From positions 1 through 20,950 of the IMG/VR virus record IMGVR_UViG_3300022467_001304: a DNA stretch of 20,950 nucleotides; one strand, 5' to 3'. Positions 19,001 to 20,950 of this stretch are shown in pieces (positions within the stretch are counted from its first letter, which is position 1; every line of letters begins with the position of its first letter). Source of the DNA: a virus. Position numbers and translations under genes: made by a program. Under the pieces are notes generated by a model. That model saw only the letters and a list, made by a program, of their open reading frames with translations, did no database searches and was not told where the DNA came from.

Positions 19001-19202
19001 GCAGTGGCCTCCACAGCCCTAGTGCCTCGGCGGTCGTCTGCGCGGTCTCCTTGTCGACCGTACCCGCCTTGACTCGCTTGACGATTGCAGCGGCGACACC
19101 GCCCATCTGCGATGGCAGCTCCGCCTGTTGCTCGGGCGTGATGAAGAGGAACCGCGCTCGCGCGCTGGCCCCGTAGTCCTCATCCGACCGTATGTTCGAC
19201 AC
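18849..19202 (-). CDS. hypothetical protein, probable frameshift in the 3' half
   Basis: GTG at 19202, about 10 nt after GGGAGG, inside the end of the upstream gene. The first 67 codons read like a real protein (ARFLFITPEQQAELPSQMGG, VAAAIVKRVKAGTVDK, AQTTAEALG). After that the frame runs 152 nt into the next gene with Arg/Ser-rich, low-plausibility sequence. In the -1 frame from about 19010 the message reads VEATA and stops at a TGA at 18999-18997 that overlaps the next ATG as ATGA, the rule in this region. One missing base or a -1 slip near CTAGGGCTGTGG would give a 68-residue protein. No family recognised. Confidence 0.55.
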   Translation of the reverse strand: MSNIRSDEDYGASARARFLFITPEQQAELPSQMGGVAAAIVKRVKAGTVDKETAQTTAEALGLWRPLHERGTEAPYSSSTLRTYRKRLDREARRGSNSACVQDGHADLRGADVGERC

Positions 19203-19383
19203 AGCCTAGCACCCTCCCGGTCGAGCTGTCGACCATTGTGTTTGCGATACCCCTTGACCAGTGATCGCCCGGCGCACAGTACCCATAGGAGTACTTGAAG
19301 ATCGGCGAGGACGTGTCGTAGTCCGATGGCCCCTGCTCCTTCCGCTTGCGCTTGAGGTAGTCGGTCATGCTCTCCATGGCCAT
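19180..19383 (-). CDS. small hypothetical protein
   Basis: 67 residues. Start at the ATG overlapping the upstream stop (TGATG); ATGs at codons 3 and 6 are alternatives. The N terminus is basic (DYLKRKRKEQG), the middle Tyr/Ser-rich (FKYSYGYCAPGDHWSRG) and the C-terminal part GRVLGCVEHTVG. Two cysteines and several His, but no clear metal motif. No family recognised. Confidence 0.6.
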   Translation of the reverse strand: MAMESMTDYLKRKRKEQGPSDYDTSSPIFKYSYGYCAPGDHWSRGIANTMVDSSTGRVLGCVEHTVG

Positions 19384-19550
19384 CAGTCCTCGTCCGCCAT
19401 CAGGTACACCTTGTTGTCATCCATCGACTGGAAGATCGTCAATGGGAAGTCGTCCGACTTGAAGTACAGCCGCACCTCCGGGTCACTGCCAGCGTTCTGC
19501 GGCATCGCCTGTACCTGTTGCAGCTGCTCGATCAGCTCCGAAAGTGTCAC
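19383..19550 (-). CDS. small hypothetical protein, first gene of its unit
   Basis: 55 residues, GTG start 6 nt after GAGGAG and 33 nt after the -10 box of promoter 19583-19611. The product begins TLSELIEQLQQVQAMP, a helix, followed by DPEVRLYFKSDDFPLTIF and an acidic C terminus ending MADED. Proteins of this form, a helix then PEVR and a short beta sheet, are common small phage early proteins of unknown role. Good signals, below the usual size cut-off. Confidence 0.7.
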   Translation of the reverse strand: MTLSELIEQLQQVQAMPQNAGSDPEVRLYFKSDDFPLTIFQSMDDNKVYLMADED

Positions 19551-19582
19551 CGTTTGCTCCTCTGCTAGTGCCCTATGTATTA

Positions 19583-19611
19583 ATTATAGGTGACACTCAC
19601 CGGACAATCAA
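19583..19611 (-). promoter_or_regulatory. class I promoter of the nuclease/small-gene unit
   Basis: TTGATT (19611-19606), 17-bp spacer, TATAAT (19588-19583) on the minus strand, then TAATACATAGGGCACTAGC, a leader nearly identical to that of promoter 8320. The spacer contains GGTGAGTGTCACC, an inverted repeat with 5-bp arms. First start codon 33 nt downstream; the unit appears to run to the nuclease stop at 16399. Confidence 0.87.
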
Positions 19612-19621
19612 GTGGATCCTA

Positions 19622-20017
19622 CTATCTTTTTGCTGCCCAGTACGGACGGACCAGATCCTCGCGGATGGGTGGGATCGGCATGTCCGACTCCTCCCACTTG
19701 ATAATCTGCTGCAGCGCGAACACCTGGAAACGCTTCAAGGCAGGACGCTCATCGCCGTAGTGGGCAACCAGCCGGCTGATGTGTGCGTAGACACGCATGC
19801 GGTCTGTGTAGGTGTTGAGAGGCCACTGCTGCAGTGCAGCCATCTTGGCCGTCGGTCCGTCGTGGAACTGCACTTTGCGGATGAACGCCTGCCAGCGCTC
19901 GTACCCCGGTGCGTGGAACTCGGCGTAGTCCATGTACCGATGCAGGCTGTACTGGTTACGGTTCGGAGACACCTTCACGCGCAGAGCGCAGTGCATGTAG
20001 TGTCCGGCGACGGGCAT
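19622..20017 (-). CDS. hypothetical protein
   Basis: 131 residues from the ATG at 20017, after AGGAGAGGATAGCT; longer starts to 20176 lie in upstream genes. The protein is rich in Tyr, His, Arg and Trp (HYMHCALRVKVSPNRNQYSLHRYMDYAEFH, in part) and mainly helical afterwards (FQVFALQQIIKWEESD). No transmembrane segment. It is the last gene of its unit and its stop lies about 11 bp upstream of the -35 of the next promoter. No family recognised. Confidence 0.65.
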   Translation of the reverse strand: MPVAGHYMHCALRVKVSPNRNQYSLHRYMDYAEFHAPGYERWQAFIRKVQFHDGPTAKMAALQQWPLNTYTDRMRVYAHISRLVAHYGDERPALKRFQVFALQQIIKWEESDMPIPPIREDLVRPYWAAKR

Positions 20018-20019
20018 AG

Positions 20020-20115
20020 CTATCCTCTCCTGTGCGAAATGAGCACTCCAATGACGATGCCGACGATGAACGCGAAGAGCACCGAGCCGGCGTAGAACTG
20101 CAGGTTGCTGACCAT
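20020..20115 (-). CDS. 31-residue membrane microprotein
   Basis: ATG shares its A with the upstream stop (TGATG). The product MVSNLQFYAGSVLFAFIVGI continues with VIGVLISHRRG: one transmembrane helix with a basic Arg-Arg tail, so N-out topology is likely. Its stop overlaps the AGGAGAGGA used by the next gene. It resembles the microprotein at 8209-8289 in size and design but not in sequence. Too short for most gene callers; function unknown. Confidence 0.6.
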   Translation of the reverse strand: MVSNLQFYAGSVLFAFIVGIVIGVLISHRRG

Positions 20116-20279
20116 CACCGCACGAACCTCCGCTTACGCTTGTCGCATCGACGGCATCGCTTGACCTCGAGTCCACAGCGAAGGTGCGTTGGCCACAGAA
20201 CCGCGTACTCTGGCGGTCCCCAGTGAGTCCAGGTGTGACGCAGCTTCCGTGTATGCGTCACCCTACCAACACAGAACAT
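20115..20279 (-). CDS. small basic Cys protein, putative zinc-binding
   Basis: 54 residues from the ATG at 20279, 8 nt after GGAGG; a longer start at 20444 lies within the upstream gene. Sequence features: MFCVGRVTHTRKLRHTWTHW, then HLRCGLEVKRCRRCDKRKRRFVR. Three clustered cysteines (C-x5-C-x2-C), one more at residue 3 and a very basic C terminus suggest a nucleic acid-binding zinc finger. Overlaps the upstream gene by 17 nt. Function unknown. Confidence 0.6.
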   Translation of the reverse strand: MFCVGRVTHTRKLRHTWTHWGPPEYAVLWPTHLRCGLEVKRCRRCDKRKRRFVR

Positions 20280-20490
20280 CGTCTCCGCCTCCCAGCAGCA
20301 TCCGCGCTTCGTCGTGCTTGTGCTTGACACCCTGCATATACGCGGTCTGACTCTCCCCGACGACGTCTCCGACGGCACCGCAGGTGCACACGGACTGGAA
20401 CACCGTCGACCCGTCGTACTTGCGCAGCTTCCGTGTCTCCGCAATGTGTCCGGGCACTCTGCGCGGACGCGCGTGATCAGTGCGGCTCAT
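20263..20490 (-). CDS. small hypothetical protein
   Basis: 75 residues, ATG overlapping the upstream stop (ATGA). The N-terminal third is basic (SRTDHARPRRVPGHIAETRKLRKY), then VFQSVCTCGAVGDVVGE with Cys-Thr-Cys, then a helix with several His (YMQGVKHKHDEARMLL). A C-x-C and His residues would permit metal binding, but no family is recognised. Confidence 0.6.
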   Translation of the reverse strand: MSRTDHARPRRVPGHIAETRKLRKYDGSTVFQSVCTCGAVGDVVGESQTAYMQGVKHKHDEARMLLGGGDDVLCW

Positions 20491-20732
20491 GCCCGACCAC
20501 CCTCCGCCTTCTCGACTGTGACGACGTACACCGAACCGTCCTGCATCCGAATCGTGATCGTCTCCTGCTCCGTCTTGTCGAAGGAGACCATCTCCACCGC
20601 ACGGTCCTCAGTGTAGTCTCCGTCCTTCTCGTTCTCCGTCTCCTGGTCCGCCCACAGTGCTCCCTGCACGTCCTCCATGTCGTTTTCGACGGCGGAGTAG
20701 ATGGCGTCCCGGATGGCCTGTTCGATGTTCAC
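20487..20732 (-). CDS. small acidic hypothetical protein, first gene of its unit
   Basis: 81 residues, GTG start 6 nt after AAGGAG and 40 nt after the -10 box of promoter 20772-20800. The N-terminal half is a helical acidic segment (NIEQAIRDAIYSAVENDMED), the C-terminal half strand-forming (ETITIRMQDGSVYVVTVEKA). High Asp/Glu content suggests a protein-binding or DNA-mimic-like role, but this is speculation. No family recognised. Confidence 0.7.
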   Translation of the reverse strand: MNIEQAIRDAIYSAVENDMEDVQGALWADQETENEKDGDYTEDRAVEMVSFDKTEQETITIRMQDGSVYVVTVEKAEGGRA

Positions 20733-20771
20733 TGCGGACTCCTTTGGCGTGTGATTGTCCCTCTTGTATTA

Positions 20772-20800
20772 ATTATAGGTGAACCGCGCGGGACTTACAA
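20772..20800 (-). promoter_or_regulatory. class I promoter of the rightmost small-gene unit
   Basis: TTGTAA (20800-20795), 17-bp spacer, TATAAT (20777-20772) on the minus strand, then TAATACAAGAGGGAC. The upstream ACCACTTG matches the 10005 and 16263 copies. The spacer keeps only the TCACC half-site. First start codon 40 nt downstream. Confidence 0.83.
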
Positions 20801-20835
20801 GTGGTTTCACGGAAAAGATCCTACAACCCTCCAAC

Positions 20836-20858
20836 AAAAACGCACCGGTTACGCGGTG
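20836..20858 (-). terminator. probable intrinsic terminator
   Basis: On the minus strand CACCG-6 nt-CGGTG is followed by CG and five T residues. The hairpin starts within the last codons of the gene that stops at 20849 and lies before promoter 20772-20800. The 5-bp GC-rich stem is short, so strength is uncertain. Confidence 0.6.
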
Positions 20859-20950
20859 TCGTCTTTGTACATCTCCTCGACGATGCTACGGGCTACGTGG
20901 CCGGCGGTCTTCTGCATTCCATTGAACGTCCAAGTATCGGGCGAGTGCTC
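20849..20950 (-). CDS. 3' end of a leftward gene (start outside window)
   Basis: The minus-strand frame ending with TAA at 20851-20849 is open to the right edge, giving the last 33 residues of a protein: it includes SPDTWTFNGMQKTAGHVARS and ends EEMYKDDTA. No family can be named from this. A terminator overlaps its end, so the next unit starts fresh at 20800. Confidence 0.6.
   Translation of the reverse strand, partial: EHSPDTWTFNGMQKTAGHVARSIVEEMYKDDTA

Noticed and set aside
20320-20341. TTGACA followed by TATACG on the plus strand as another class II promoter.
   Set aside because: The spacing is only about 7 bp and the site lies within coding sequence without the AAATNTG element.

Overview
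This window looks like part of the genome of a double-stranded DNA tailed phage, most likely a siphovirus of an Actinobacterium. The evidence is moderately high GC, very compact gene packing (ATGA, GTGA and TGATG overlaps almost throughout), many GTG and TTG starts with clear AGGAGG-type ribosome binding sites, a tail-protein/GH25 endolysin/holin block of actinophage type, and a family-A polymerase with a replication-recombination set on the other strand. No tRNA, CRISPR array, transposase or integrase was seen. Host and phage cluster cannot be fixed from this sequence alone.

Layout. Bases 2-4740 are rightward late genes: the end of a tail protein, two small membrane proteins, a membrane-anchored collagen-like protein, a GH25 endolysin, a holin, and two tail or appendage proteins, the second with about 11 tandem repeats of 18-19 residues. 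From 4792 to the right edge every gene is leftward. Five near-identical sigma70-type promoters (TTGATT-like, 17 bp, TATAAT) divide this strand into five transcription units, each starting its first gene 31-40 nt after the -10 box. Unit I (promoter 8320) has a 26-aa membrane microprotein, a UDG-exonuclease-DNA polymerase fusion and small genes ending in a PD-(D/E)XK-like protein. Unit II (promoter 10005) has small genes, a pyrimidine-dimer glycosylase-like protein and a DUF1599-like protein. Unit III (promoter 16263) has a Sak4-like ATPase, a DUF669/SSB-like protein, a RuvC-like resolvase, a ribbon-helix-helix protein, then QueD-QueE-FolE-DpdA-Gat/QueC and a MazG-like protein. Unit IV (promoter 19583) has small unknown genes and an iron-sulfur Cas4/RecB-like nuclease. 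Unit V (promoter 20772) has further small genes. A terminator and the end of another leftward gene lie at the right edge.

How the genes work together. The phage appears to carry a complete route from GTP to a 7-deazaguanine base in its DNA: FolE, QueD, QueE and QueC make preQ0, DpdA exchanges it for guanine in DNA, and the class II glutaminase domain fused to QueC suggests amidation to deoxyarchaeosine (dG+). The likely purpose is protection from host restriction. These genes share one transcript with recombination genes. Repair functions (UDG domain, dimer glycosylase) sit in neighbouring units.

The observations I consider newest are: a second repeated promoter-like element on the opposite strand (four copies, TTGCCC/TTGACC, 17 bp, TAT), lying antisense to the leftward operons; a CxxC/CxxC insertion in the polymerase; a possible frameshift near 19000; and several microproteins below usual gene-calling cut-offs. 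No stretch over 300 bases lacks a gene.
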